Part shown: positions 28,809 through 38,063 of the stretch, piece after piece | Layout of the letters: each line of letters begins with the position of its first letter | Position numbering within the stretch: position 1 is the stretch's first letter | DNA from: Aquimarina agarivorans | GTDB lineage: Bacteria; Bacteroidota; Bacteroidia; Flavobacteriales; Flavobacteriaceae | Reading direction: 5' to 3' | Length of the DNA stretch: 64,000 nucleotides | Assembly (NCBI RefSeq): GCF_000218485.1 | Contig: NZ_AFPB01000162.1 | Location: 55,688-119,687, forward strand | The notes under the pieces: generated by a model | The model's input: only the letters and a program-made list of their open reading frames with translations | Database searches by the model: none | What the model was told of the DNA's origin: nothing | Made by a program: the position numbers and the translations under genes

Positions 28809-29087
28809 CTATTTAATTGATACAATTTTTATTTTTTTTGAATGGTCATAGGTTTGACACAATTCATGTATTCTGTGCGATTCCGCTTGCGCAGAAGTGC
28901 AGGCGTAACCGTATTTTTGACGTACACGCTCGCTTGCTTCACCTAAAGCCGTGTTGCAGGTACTAAGAAATTCTTCAACAGTAATTTCCTGACCCGATTT
29001 AAAGTATTCTTCCACAACACTTGAGGGGCTGTATACCTGATCGGTTTTATCATCGGGCCACTTTATATTTACGTAAGTTACTGGCAT
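28809..29087 (-). CDS. MSMEG_0570 family nitrogen starvation response protein
   Basis: 92 aa, small and soluble: PVTYVNIKWPDDKTDQVYSPSSVVEEYFKSGQEITVEEFLSTCNTALGEASERVR. The WPD...YSPS...GQ..V.EFL pattern and its place between the AIR-synthase-like and flavin oxidoreductase genes match the MSMEG_0570 component of Nit1C clusters. Biochemical role unknown. It lies 3 bases after the preceding gene. Confidence 0.88.
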   Translation of the reverse strand: MPVTYVNIKWPDDKTDQVYSPSSVVEEYFKSGQEITVEEFLSTCNTALGEASERVRQKYGYACTSAQAESHRIHELCQTYDHSKKIKIVSIK

Positions 29088-29090
29088 GTA

Positions 29091-30062
29091 CTAAAATTTA
29101 ATTTTTTGTTCTTTATAATTTATAATAAGTTCTTTTGGAGTGGTAATAGTTCCAATTTCGTCACAATTGATTCCTTTTTCAGAAAAAATGGTTTGAATTT
29201 CGGCTATATGCTCTTCGCGACAGCTAAACAAATACCCGTAACTAGGAAAGCTTACTAACCATTTTTCCCACAATACATCTTTAGGTTTAGTAATTTTTTC
29301 TAAATCAATTTCTACTCCAACATCTGATGTATTCATTAGCATACAAATGGTACCAATAATTCCCCCCATACTTACATCTTTGCACACTTGGCTTAGTTTT
29401 TTATTGGCAATTTTATAGGGTAATTGCACCAATTCCTGTAACCTATTTGCATCAGCGGTTGTGCTGGCGTTCCAAAAGGGATATGCTTTGTAATAAGCAC
29501 CATTTTGATCAATAGCTAATATTAGTTTTTCATTAGGCTTAGCATCAAAACTAGTGAGTAGGTTTTCAGTTGCTTTACCTAAAATAGAAACACTTAAGGC
29601 TTTATTTTTGGAATGGTAACAGGTATGCCCGCCAACAATTGGAACACCGTACTTTTCCGAAGCAGCAATCATACCTTCCCAAATATGGGTACTATCCTCA
29701 GAATTTTTAGCGTAAATAGTATCCGTAACCGCAATGGGCAATCCACCCATGGCACAAATGTCACTGATATTTACCATAACTGCGGAGTAACCAGCAAACC
29801 AAGGATCGGCAGTTAAAAAACTATCGATAATTCCTTCAGCAGCAAATAGCAAATGACTTCCATCAGCTTGCGGTATAGCAGCCGTATCATCGCCTATTTT
29901 AATGGTCGTTTTTTGCTGTGCTGTGTCTTTAAAATAGCTGCTACTGAGTACTGAATTGCCGATACTTTTATGAGTTTCCCCAATAGTTTGTTTGTCCAAA
30001 ATACTTTGGTAACTCCTCAATTTATCAATACAAGCTTGTATGTTTTCTAATTCAGTAACCAT
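29091..30062 (-). CDS. AIR synthase-like protein of the Nit1C cluster (Sll0787 family)
   Basis: 323 aa with the PurM/HypE/ThiL fold: IKIGDDTAAIPQADGSHLLFAAEGIIDSFL (ATP/metal-binding N-terminal motif), AVMVNISDICAMGGLPIAVTDTI, GVPIVGGHTCYHS, and CKDVSMGGIIGTICML. Members of this superfamily activate oxygen atoms with ATP. In this cluster it probably phosphorylates or cyclises an intermediate made by the nitrilase and radical SAM enzymes, but no reaction is established. Confidence 0.9.
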   Translation of the reverse strand: MVTELENIQACIDKLRSYQSILDKQTIGETHKSIGNSVLSSSYFKDTAQQKTTIKIGDDTAAIPQADGSHLLFAAEGIIDSFLTADPWFAGYSAVMVNISDICAMGGLPIAVTDTIYAKNSEDSTHIWEGMIAASEKYGVPIVGGHTCYHSKNKALSVSILGKATENLLTSFDAKPNEKLILAIDQNGAYYKAYPFWNASTTADANRLQELVQLPYKIANKKLSQVCKDVSMGGIIGTICMLMNTSDVGVEIDLEKITKPKDVLWEKWLVSFPSYGYLFSCREEHIAEIQTIFSEKGINCDEIGTITTPKELIINYKEQKIKF

Positions 30063-30076
30063 AAATTCTTTAAATA

Positions 30077-30696
30077 TTAAGCAGCTTTTAAAAGTTTTGC
30101 TAAAGCTTCAATATTAGCAACTGTTGATGTGTAAATTGGTGTGGCAGGGTAAGCATTTAAATCGGCCTCCATTAAAAAATGTTTTACACCATGTAAATTA
30201 ACTTCCTTTACCACTGTCCAATGCAAACGTTTAAATAGTTTTACGTTTTGCTCCTGTACATGCGCTGAAAATTTATTGCAACCAATATAATTTGCTAAGG
30301 ATACCGCTCTGTAGATTAATCCAGCTGCAATAGACATTTGGTATAACGGAGATACTTTTCTTTCTCTAAATAAATTAGGACACACAAATTTTGAAAATAT
30401 GCGATAATCTTTAATTACTCCAAGTCGTCCGCCGAACCATTCACGCTCTTTAGTTTCAAAAATACGTACTACACCAACTACCTTGTCTGGAGCGCCCAAA
30501 TAATGATTAAGGGCAATAATTGGAATAGAGCAGTAATCATTTTCGTCATAATCCGTTTCTTCAAAAAGTTGTTGTTCTTCGCAAAAAATTGCTTTTCTGG
30601 TTTCGTAATAAGCATTTAACTGTGCATTATCGTTAGGGATATTGATATCAATAAAATCTAAGCCTACATCTTTTTTTTAGTTTGAAAGTATATCAT
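30077..30696 (-). CDS. Nit1C N-acetyltransferase (MSMEG_0567/Sll0786 family), frameshifted near its N-terminus
   Basis: The long open frame begins at a TTG at 30499 (LGAPDKVVGVVRIFETKEREWFGGRLGV...), but coding continues upstream in the same frame (DVGLDFIDINIPNDNAQLNAYY...ALNHY) as far as a run of eight A. An ATG at 30696 overlaps the radical SAM stop (ATGA) and reads MIYFQTKKK before going out of frame at plus T8 30671-30678. One more A would join both into a 206-aa GNAT protein. The GNAT core includes GGRLGV and a long beta-strand near QMSIAAGLIYRAV. It is probably a working gene with a homopolymer error; otherwise the cluster is broken here. Confidence 0.82.
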
Positions 30697-31811
30697 GCGC
30701 TATGTTTTTTCTCAAAAGTTGCTAATGTAGAGCAGGCACCACATTTGGCACAGCCTGACTCAAGTGTATCGGAGGTCATTTTAGCATTTACTAAAGCTTC
30801 TGCCAAAGGATCTAAAATACCATGCATATAGTCCTTGTCTGGAGATATATGATTTTCTAAAGGGGTATTCCTGATAGGTACAAAAGGTACCACAAACGGA
30901 TATACTCCAATGGCAATTAATTTTTGTGACATATCTAGAATTTCCTCCTGAGTATCACCCAAACCAGCTAGTATATAGGTACTAACATTTCCTTTGCCAA
31001 AAATTTTAACAGCTTCTTTAAATGCTTTAAAATAAAAATCAAGAGATACACTTGCTTTACCGGGCATAATTTTATTTCTAACCCGATCGGTTACCGCTTC
31101 TAAATGCATGCCTATGGAGCTTGCTCCAGCATTTTTTAATTTTGTAAACCAATTAAAATCATCGGGCGGCTCACATTGTACCTGAATGGGAATGTTTACT
31201 ACTTCGCGCACAGCGGTAACGCTTTCAAATAGTATTTTTGCACCACGATCACTACTTGCTGGGGTTCCTGTGGTCAATATAAATTGCGAAATTCCATCTA
31301 GTTCTACTGCTCTTTTGGCTACTTCAGCCAAATGTTGTGGTTTTTTGTAAGCAATTGTGGTATCATATTTTAATGATTCGCCAATGGCACAAAATTGACA
31401 CGAAGTTTCTTTTTCCTTGTAGCGGATACAGTTTTGTAGCACAGTAGTTGCTAAAACATCTTTACTATGTAAGCGCGCAATCTTCCAAAAAGGGATTCCG
31501 TCGGAACTTTCTTCTTTATAAAATTTGGGTTCGCCAACAAAGCGAATAGTAGTGAGTATTTCGCCATCCTTTTTTAAGGAAGCGTACCCCATTTTTGATG
31601 GGGAAGTAACTGTAAACGGTGAATTTTTAGCTGCTTGACTAAAAACAGGAATCATAATAGTGGTATTAAAAATTGTTACCGCCTTATGATCTGTTGGTCC
31701 CGCACCACCTTGTCGCGTGGTAAGGTCTTCCAAGCCTTCTAACCGAATGCCTTGTACTTGAATATCGTTCAGTAATGTATGATTGTCTTTTATTGCAATT
31801 GTAGTGTTCAT
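30693..31811 (-). CDS. Radical SAM protein of the Nit1C cluster (MSMEG_0568 family)
   Basis: 372 aa. The cluster-binding region is C128-x9-C138-x2-C141 (CIRYKEKETSCQFC), longer between the first two cysteines than the common CxxxCxxC. A radical SAM TIM barrel follows (FILTTGTPASSDRG, IQVQCEPPDDF, GMHLEAVTDRVR, STYILAGLGDTQEEIL). A second cysteine group at the C-terminus (GCAKCGACSTL) may hold an extra Fe-S centre or metal. It sits between the nitrilase and acetyltransferase genes, with an ATGA overlap to the latter. Subfamily is clear from context; the reaction is unknown. Confidence 0.92.
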   Translation of the reverse strand: MNTTIAIKDNHTLLNDIQVQGIRLEGLEDLTTRQGGAGPTDHKAVTIFNTTIMIPVFSQAAKNSPFTVTSPSKMGYASLKKDGEILTTIRFVGEPKFYKEESSDGIPFWKIARLHSKDVLATTVLQNCIRYKEKETSCQFCAIGESLKYDTTIAYKKPQHLAEVAKRAVELDGISQFILTTGTPASSDRGAKILFESVTAVREVVNIPIQVQCEPPDDFNWFTKLKNAGASSIGMHLEAVTDRVRNKIMPGKASVSLDFYFKAFKEAVKIFGKGNVSTYILAGLGDTQEEILDMSQKLIAIGVYPFVVPFVPIRNTPLENHISPDKDYMHGILDPLAEALVNAKMTSDTLESGCAKCGACSTLATFEKKHSA

Positions 31812-31868
31812 AGTTACTGTATTTAATCACTCAGTGAGTGCATTACTTTATTTTGATCCTCAAATGAA

Positions 31869-32864
31869 TTATAAACTATTTTCTGAAAGTATGTCCTGAG
31901 GACTTACTTCAGAATTACCAGTGCTAATTTGAGGTTCGTACATTAAATTTTTGGGTCTTTTATCAATATTTAAGGATAAAAGTTCAGGTCTGGAATAATG
32001 ACCTACGGAGTCCATCATTCGTTTTCTTTTGGTAATTAAAGACATGTCCAAATCGGCATAAACAATACCTTCACCTTCGGTTAATACGTCTGATATAATT
32101 ACCCCTTCTGGAGAAATAATAGCAGTAAAGCAACCTTTATTAAGCGCTTTTTGCATGTTTTTGTCTCCTGTAATTTCTTGTACTTGTTCTGGATGTAAAA
32201 ATCCAGTGGAGTTGATTACAAAACATCCAGATTCCAAGGCGTGGTGACGCATAGTTACCTCCATTTGATCGGCAAAAATTTGACCTACCATGGATCCAGG
32301 AAATTGACTACAGTGAATTTGTTCATTATCCTTCATTAAAGCAAAACGCGCTAAAGGATTGTAATGCTCCCAACAAGCTAAAGCACCAATTCTTCCAACA
32401 GAGGTGTCCACAGCTTTTAAGCCACTACCATCACCTTGTCCCCATATCATACGTTCATGATACGTTGGGGTGATTTTTCTACGTTTAAGCACCAATTCAC
32501 CAGTGGTATCAAAAACAAGTTGCGTATTGTAAAGGGTGCCTTTGTCTCTTTCATTTACTCCTAAAACGACTACCATATTATGCTCTTTGGCTAAGCTTCC
32601 TATAAAATCAGTTTCTTCGCTTGGCACAACTACACTTTCTTCATAAAGTTTAGTATGATCCTTGCGGATGCTCACTGCGGGTTTTATAAATGAAAAATAA
32701 GGATAGTTAGGTACCAATGTTTCAGGAAAAACGATAATATCAGTGTTTTGTCTACTGGCCTTTACAATGGCGTCGGCTACTTTACCTAAAGTTCCTGACC
32801 TACTTTCGAGTACAGGAGCTATTTGAACAGCTGCTGCTTTAACTATAGATTTTTTAAACATCAT
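31869..32864 (-). CDS. Nitrilase of the Nit1C cluster (Nit6803 family)
   Basis: 331 aa, nitrilase superfamily. The catalytic triad is visible: E48 (VFPETLVP), K130 ([12 protein letters not shown]) and C164 ([11 protein letters not shown]). A full-length C-terminal extension with a His-rich start to the '[12 protein letters not shown]'-like tail is present ([16 protein letters not shown]). It hydrolyses an organic nitrile, with the closest known enzymes acting on substrates such as fumaronitrile. It is the second gene of the cluster, 57 bases before the radical SAM gene. It gives the cluster its name. Confidence 0.95.
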   Translation of the reverse strand: MMFKKSIVKAAAVQIAPVLESRSGTLGKVADAIVKASRQNTDIIVFPETLVPNYPYFSFIKPAVSIRKDHTKLYEESVVVPSEETDFIGSLAKEHNMVVVLGVNERDKGTLYNTQLVFDTTGELVLKRRKITPTYHERMIWGQGDGSGLKAVDTSVGRIGALACWEHYNPLARFALMKDNEQIHCSQFPGSMVGQIFADQMEVTMRHHALESGCFVINSTGFLHPEQVQEITGDKNMQKALNKGCFTAIISPEGVIISDVLTEGEGIVYADLDMSLITKRKRMMDSVGHYSRPELLSLNIDKRPKNLMYEPQISTGNSEVSPQDILSENSL

Positions 32865-33037
32865 ATTTTTTAATCTTTTACTTTTTGTTCGGTAGGTTTT
32901 AAGAATTGTGCTTTAGGGATAAAATTTAAGACATAAGAAAACCAAATTTTCGTAATGTAGTTACCTGTTTACTTGATCATCCTATGTCCTAATTTTTACC
33001 TTATACTTTTTAAAAAACAAATTAAAAAACAAATAAA

Positions 33038-33520
33038 TTACATGGTCCAAGTATGCAATACAAAAGCATTTTCGTTTCTGTGTACTAATTGAATGTCCAT
33101 AACATCTAACGGGCTAATTGGTTGGATGCCTGGTAACAATGATGGCTCTCCGTGACCGTAAAGTGCTTGTAATGCAAAACGACAAGCATAAATTTTACCT
33201 CCTTCGTCCATAAATTTCTTTAAACGAGCAGCATAATTTAAATGTCCAGGGAATGCTTCGCTACCCAATGTAGGGAAACCACGTTGAATACCTAAAGTAA
33301 CTCCAGGTCCGTATAATAAAATTGACGTTTCAAAACCTTTACGTTGTAAACGAGTAGCAGATAAAATGTTTACTAAACCTATGGATCCTTCAAAAGCAAC
33401 GGTATGAAATGTTACTAATGCTTTCTCGCCTGGTTTTGCTTTAACATCTTCAAATACTTTGTCTTCATAGTCTACAAAAAAGTCTCCATCTTTGTGCATT
33501 GCTTTTTTTACTTTTGGCAT
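33038..33520 (-). CDS. MSMEG_0572/Sll0783 family nitrogen starvation response protein
   Basis: 160 aa. Core motifs [51 protein letters not shown] resemble a DsrE-like/peroxiredoxin-adjacent fold, with a [12 protein letters not shown] cysteine motif. In cyanobacteria the homologue Sll0783 is needed for nitrogen-starvation responses. It is the first gene of the Nit1C operon, directly behind its promoter, with a 173-base gap to the nitrilase. It may act as a sensor or chaperone; no enzyme activity is established. Confidence 0.9.
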   Translation of the reverse strand: MPKVKKAMHKDGDFFVDYEDKVFEDVKAKPGEKALVTFHTVAFEGSIGLVNILSATRLQRKGFETSILLYGPGVTLGIQRGFPTLGSEAFPGHLNYAARLKKFMDEGGKIYACRFALQALYGHGEPSLLPGIQPISPLDVMDIQLVHRNENAFVLHTWTM

Positions 33521-33548
33521 AATCTGTATTTTTTATAAATTGATTATA

Positions 33549-33556
33549 CAAACATA
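33549..33556 (-). promoter_or_regulatory. -7 element of the Nit1C operon promoter
   Basis: On the minus strand TATGTTTG matches TAnnTTTG, 28 bases before the first ATG of the cluster. No TTTG is found at the usual -33 distance; the palindrome at 33561-33579 occupies that side. Confidence 0.55.
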
Positions 33557-33560
33557 ATAT

Positions 33561-33579
33561 ACTTAAGTATTACTTAAGT
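33561..33579. promoter_or_regulatory. Perfect palindrome in the Nit1C promoter (candidate operator)
   Basis: ACTTAAGTA, T, TACTTAAGT: 9-bp arms around one central base, starting 4 bases upstream of the -7 element of the nitrilase operon. It is a likely binding site for a dimeric regulator, possibly the divergent AraC-type protein or an unlinked nitrogen regulator. Confidence 0.5.
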
Positions 33580-33775
33580 GGTACGAAATCGACAAAGAAT
33601 GGTACTTATTAAACTTTTTAACTAAATTGATTATTTATTGCATAAAAACTAATATTATTGCGTTTTTTGTTAAATAAAAATTAATTAAATCGTAAAATAG
33701 TGTGTATAATGTAATGTGCGTAGGTACGTATTTTTACTTATTTGTTAAGTTTGGAATAATTATTACGACCTAAAT

Positions 33776-33783
33776 TACGTTTG
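33776..33783 (+). promoter_or_regulatory. Candidate promoter of the araC-type regulator
   Basis: TACGTTTG fits TAnnTTTG; a TTTG at 33750-33753 lies 22 bases upstream, slightly longer than the usual spacing. The regulator ATG is 39 bases downstream. Confidence 0.45.
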
Positions 33784-33822
33784 CCATAAATAAAACAATA
33801 AAAAACTATTAGATATATAATA

Positions 33823-34746
33823 ATGAGTAAAAGTCTACCTGTTTTTAATATTTCCAATTTTGATGACTACAATAATTGTATGCAGTTCGAAAGCAATTTT
33901 TATATAAGGAAATTTTCGGAACATGTTAAAGAAAATTTATTTATTGAAAAACCGCACGGACATGATTTTTATTTGATTTTATTGGTAACAAAAGGTTTTG
34001 GAAATCATACTATTGACTTTTTGGAATATGAAGTAAGTGAAGGTGCAATGTTTGTAGTTTCTCCTGGCCAAATTCATCAATGGAATGTATCGGAAGATGT
34101 GGATGGCTACATTCTTTTTTTTACTAAAGACTTTTTTTTACATGATTTTAATACGGATCGGCTTATAAATTTTCCCTTTTTTAATTCTACTTTTAGTTCT
34201 CCTTACGTACAATTGAATAATGAAGAACGAGAAGAAATAGCATTGAAATACAAATTGATTTACAAGGAATATCAACATAGATCACTCAAATATCAGGAAA
34301 TGATAAGGATGTATTTGAATGCGATGTTTATTGAATTATCCCGAATTTATCCAGAAATAGAAGGTAAAGGAAAGTTATACGGTTATGATTTATTACAGTT
34401 ACATCGTTATGAAGCTTTAGTAGACAAGTATTTTAAAATGCATCGTCCTATTTCGTGTTACTCAAAAAAAATGAATATTACGGATAGGCAATTAAATTAT
34501 TTATGTAAAAAAACAGTAGGGAAAAAGCCATCTGAGATTATGACGGATCGGATCATTCTTGAGGCTAAACGTTTAATTATTCATTCGGATCTTTCTATAG
34601 CTTCTATTGCCGAGGAATTAAATTATAAGGATAATTCTTATTTCATCCGATTGTTTAAGCGTATTACAAAACAAACTCCAGAACAATTCAGGAATGAACA
34701 ATATAGTCGTTACGAAAAGTATTGGTTGTATCGTTCAGATGATTAA
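33823..34746 (+). CDS. AraC family transcriptional regulator divergent from the Nit1C cluster
   Basis: 307 aa. The N-terminal half is a cupin-type sensor (KPHGHDFYLILLVTKGFGNHTIDFLEYEVSEGAMFVVSPGQIHQW), and the C-terminal ~100 residues are two helix-turn-helix units of the AraC type (MNITDRQLNYLCKKTVGKKP...SIASIAEELNYKDNSYFIRLFKRITKQTPEQFRN). It is transcribed away from the nitrilase operon across a 300-base gap that contains both promoters, so it is the obvious candidate regulator of the cluster. The effector molecule is unknown. Confidence 0.9.
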   Translation: MSKSLPVFNISNFDDYNNCMQFESNFYIRKFSEHVKENLFIEKPHGHDFYLILLVTKGFGNHTIDFLEYEVSEGAMFVVSPGQIHQWNVSEDVDGYILFFTKDFFLHDFNTDRLINFPFFNSTFSSPYVQLNNEEREEIALKYKLIYKEYQHRSLKYQEMIRMYLNAMFIELSRIYPEIEGKGKLYGYDLLQLHRYEALVDKYFKMHRPISCYSKKMNITDRQLNYLCKKTVGKKPSEIMTDRIILEAKRLIIHSDLSIASIAEELNYKDNSYFIRLFKRITKQTPEQFRNEQYSRYEKYWLYRSDD

Positions 34747-34819
34747 TACCATTACCTACATTGGATTTACCGAATTAAATGCGCCTTTAGAAACTCTATG
34801 TCAACATAAAAAAGAACCG

Positions 34820-35065
34820 TAACACATGCTGGTTTATTGTTTAACGGCAGTACTGTTAGTAATTTATCTTAATGTTCTGTAAGGTAGCTACTTAGAGTAA
34901 CCTTATCCCATTAAGTATGCCTTTTATCAAGTTTGTGTTCCTCGGCGAAAAGATTAGCCGACGGCTTCTTTCAAATTCCACCTCACAATGACACCCTTGT
35001 CTAAAGCTAGTGGTTGGCGATTATAAACCCCTATAGTGGACTTTCATCACGTAGATAATTACAAT
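34820..35065 (-). mobile_element. Possible group II intron domain I remnant
   Basis: The 394-base gap 34747-35140 has no coding frame but contains a GC-richer stretch unlike its flanks. On the minus strand it reads ATGAAAGTCCA ... CGCCAACCACTAGC ... GAAAGAAGCCGTCGGCTAA ... GAGGAACA ... GGCATACTTAATGGGATAAGG, which resembles the structured domain I of Bacteroidota group II introns. No intron-encoded reverse transcriptase and no domain V are present. Recognition is from memory of the pattern, not a search. Confidence 0.35.
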
Positions 35066-35075
35066 TGCACGGAAC

Positions 35076-35116
35076 AAAAAAAAGCCCTTACAGATTTTTA
35101 AATCTATAAGAGCTTT
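35076..35116 (-). terminator. Intrinsic terminator of the LPMO gene
   Basis: On the minus strand AAAGCTCTTATAGATTT pairs with AAATCTGTAAGGGCTTT (two wobbles) and is followed by a run of eight T. It lies 25 bases after the LPMO stop. Confidence 0.8.
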
Positions 35117-35140
35117 ACAGGATAAGCTTATTTAATATTA

Positions 35141-37444
35141 TTATTTTACTAATAATTTTAAAACAGGACCAGATCCGTTGGAGCTTATTACTCGTACCAA
35201 ATAAAATCCAGTAGATACATCAGCGATGTCAAAGTCAACGTTTGTGGTACTTTCAGTTACATTTAAAGACTTTATTTGTTTACCAGCTAAATCTGTAATA
35301 ATTATTTGACTATTAATTAAGTCATTTGTACTTATTAAAGAAAAGTTTGTAGTTGCTGGATTAGGATATACAGAAATGCTAAGTATATCTGCAGCTTCTT
35401 TTGCACCAGTGTCATTACAATCAGGTGCTGTGGTAGCATTACTGAAATATATTGAGTACTCATCAGCAACTAAAACAAAACTATCACCATCTACAGCTGC
35501 ATAATACTGACCATCTAAACCAGGAATACCAGTATCTGACAATGTTATTGCAGGATTAGCTTCATTAAAGTTTTGGGTGGCATTTGAAAAATCAATATAC
35601 CATGGAGCGCTATTTAAATTAAATGAAAATTGATACAAACCATTGTTTCGTAAATCCCAATTTATTGTAAATTGAATGACACTATCCAAATTAGGACCAC
35701 CGTTCCCAAGTATGTAACTATATTTGTAGGAATGTATACGAGTTGGTATTGAAGTATCACTTGGAGCTCCAAAACTACAGTTATCAGGAGCAGGTGTTAT
35801 TACAATAGGAGTATCTTCTTCCTCATCATCACCATCGTCTTCTTCATCTTGTGTAACTGAAATACTTACTGAAGCAGTATCAGAACCTCCGTTACCATCA
35901 GTTACGGTTACTATAGCGTTATAATTTCCAACGGTATAAGTATGTGTTGATGTGGCTGTAGTTCCTGTTGTACCGTCGCCGTAATCAATGGTATAACTAA
36001 GGCTATCGCCATCTGCATCAGTTGATCCAGAAGCATCAAAAGTGACAACTAAAGGACTAGTACCAGATGTTACATTACTTGTTAAAACGGCTACAGGATC
36101 AGTGTTAGTAGGAGTAGGATCAACTGGTGTTGTTGGAGCTGAGCCATCGCAATCAGGTTCAGTTTCAGTATTACTAAAGTAGATGGTAAAACCAAATTGA
36201 GTGGATACCAAAACAAAATTATCTCCGTCAGTACCTACAAAATATGATCCATCCAGTCCATCAATATTTGATCCACTAATGGTTATTTGTGGTTCTGCAC
36301 TACCAAAGTTTTGGGTAGCATCGGAATTTAAATCCACATACCAACTTGGGAAACCGTTATTGGTGTTAAAAGCAAACTGATACAGTCCACTGTTTCCTAA
36401 ATCCCAGTGCACATTAAATTTATCAACATTACTTAAGCTTGGACCGTTTTCTCCAATAACATAAATATTAGTATAACTTTCATTAATAGTAGGTAAGGCG
36501 CTAGCTAGTGGGGTATTAAATGTACAAACAGGTTCAGTACAATTAATATCGGGGGTTAAGTCAATAGTTTCAACCGAAGCTGTACTAAATTGCCCGTCAC
36601 TTACTGTTAAAGTCACAGATGCAGTATCTGATCCTGAAAATTCATGAGAAACTTCTACTCCTTCAGCAGTAGTTCCGTCACCGAAATCCCAAGAGTATGT
36701 CAATGAGTCTCCATTCGGGTCTGAAGAACCTGATGCATTGAAAGTTACATTTGATCCTCCACAGCGTCCATTATCCGTTGTAAATGTTGCTACAGGAGGT
36801 AAACTTTCTAATGCATTAGCACCAAAGTCCACATCACTAGTTGAGTAAAAAGCTTCAGGAGTTAACGATCGTTGCCATACACTAAATATGATATGTTTAC
36901 CTGATCTTTGTGGTAAAACTACGTCAATGTTATCCGTTGCTGCAGCTGGTCTTGGATCAGTACGCACTAGTCTTTCTAAACTGTCCCAAGTTAATGGTTG
37001 ATCTGGAGTCCAATCAGCTTTGGTAATATAAACATCGTAGTAAAGCGTTTGATGTGGTGCAGAATTAGTCCAAGTAACTGTAAAAGGTCCTGGACTTACT
37101 TGCGTAGTTACCCAATCATCTCTTACTTGATCAAGCCCTCCATATTTATCAGGCCTACCAGCACTAGCCAAATTTCCATCAGGTAAAATTAATCGGTGCA
37201 TGCCGCCAGCATCCATTCTTGCTACTTCACTCCAGTCATAAAATGCTTGAGTTCCATACCCCATAATTGCTGCTTCACATGCTGGGGAGTCTGGGCTTTC
37301 TGGGTTTTCCTGAAAGCAAATCCAAACACGACTAGGAGGGCTTGTTACCGTTCCGTGTGCGAAAACTAATTGCGATACCATTAAAAACAAAGCCATTGCA
37401 AAGACTTTGTTCACATGAGTAATCAATACTTTGAAAGATTTCAT
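35141..37444 (-). CDS. Secreted AA10 lytic polysaccharide monooxygenase with PKD domains, repeated modules and T9SS tail
   Basis: 767 aa. The signal peptide ends ...QLVFA before H30; the mature protein thus begins HGTVTSPPSR, and with H131 (NSAPHQTLYYD) this gives the copper His-brace of AA10 LPMOs. Then: PKD domain 1 (FNASGSSDPNGDSLTYSWDFGDGT), a ~120-residue module (CTFNTPLASALPT...), PKD domain 2 (SGSTDADGDSLSYTIDYGDGT), an acidic linker (DEEDDGDDEEEDT), a second copy of the module (CSFGAPSDTSIPT...), and a T9SS type A domain (VYPNPATTNFSLIS). It oxidatively cleaves crystalline chitin or a related polymer outside the cell. The two modules are probably carbohydrate-binding. It is monocistronic. 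Confidence 0.9.
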   Translation of the reverse strand: MKSFKVLITHVNKVFAMALFLMVSQLVFAHGTVTSPPSRVWICFQENPESPDSPACEAAIMGYGTQAFYDWSEVARMDAGGMHRLILPDGNLASAGRPDKYGGLDQVRDDWVTTQVSPGPFTVTWTNSAPHQTLYYDVYITKADWTPDQPLTWDSLERLVRTDPRPAAATDNIDVVLPQRSGKHIIFSVWQRSLTPEAFYSTSDVDFGANALESLPPVATFTTDNGRCGGSNVTFNASGSSDPNGDSLTYSWDFGDGTTAEGVEVSHEFSGSDTASVTLTVSDGQFSTASVETIDLTPDINCTEPVCTFNTPLASALPTINESYTNIYVIGENGPSLSNVDKFNVHWDLGNSGLYQFAFNTNNGFPSWYVDLNSDATQNFGSAEPQITISGSNIDGLDGSYFVGTDGDNFVLVSTQFGFTIYFSNTETEPDCDGSAPTTPVDPTPTNTDPVAVLTSNVTSGTSPLVVTFDASGSTDADGDSLSYTIDYGDGTTGTTATSTHTYTVGNYNAIVTVTDGNGGSDTASVSISVTQDEEDDGDDEEEDTPIVITPAPDNCSFGAPSDTSIPTRIHSYKYSYILGNGGPNLDSVIQFTINWDLRNNGLYQFSFNLNSAPWYIDFSNATQNFNEANPAITLSDTGIPGLDGQYYAAVDGDSFVLVADEYSIYFSNATTAPDCNDTGAKEAADILSISVYPNPATTNFSLISTNDLINSQIIITDLAGKQIKSLNVTESTTNVDFDIADVSTGFYLVRVISSNGSGPVLKLLVK

Positions 37445-38063
37445 AATGATTTGTTGTTTTTAGTTAATTTGTTAATTAAAACTGTTCAACTTAATCTTAA
37501 TACCAAACGCTATAAACTCAAATAATTTTAAAATCAAATTACAAAGCATTATAAAAACTTTTGAGCACAAGCTTTTCGTTAAAGACTAAATTTCGTCGAT
37601 TTGGCTGTTTATCAAATGCAGCAATCCTAGAGTTAATGAAATGAAGCTATTAAACACAATATCAACAAATTAAATTTAAAATATTTATATTTATTAAAAT
37701 CATAAAATTGAAAAAACTTACAAATGATTTACAAGGTTAAGTAGTTTTTTTTAACCACCGATAGGGTATGGTAATTGGATTAATGGTATTCAATATGAAT
37801 ACTATATGGTTTACAGAATTTTACATGTAATAATTAGAAGCTAGATATTTATAGGAAAGGAATTATATATTGTAGTTTTATCTAGTAATTTGATAACTTA
37901 ATCCTAATTAAAAATTTAAATTCCTTTAAAAAATAGGTGTAATTATAAAATTTTAACAAAATTAACATTGCTAATTTAGGCTAAATGGACAGGGATATTC
38001 TAAATATATATAAGAATTGACAATTTTTTTGTTTTTTTACCGCTATTAACTATTAAATTAGGG
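37445..38063. other. Long AT-rich intergenic region upstream of the LPMO gene
   Basis: About 620 bases between the LPMO start and the SCO1 gene stop (both minus). It must contain the LPMO promoter. I found no coding frame, palindrome or RNA gene and no exact TAnnTTTG close to the start. Confidence 0.4.
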
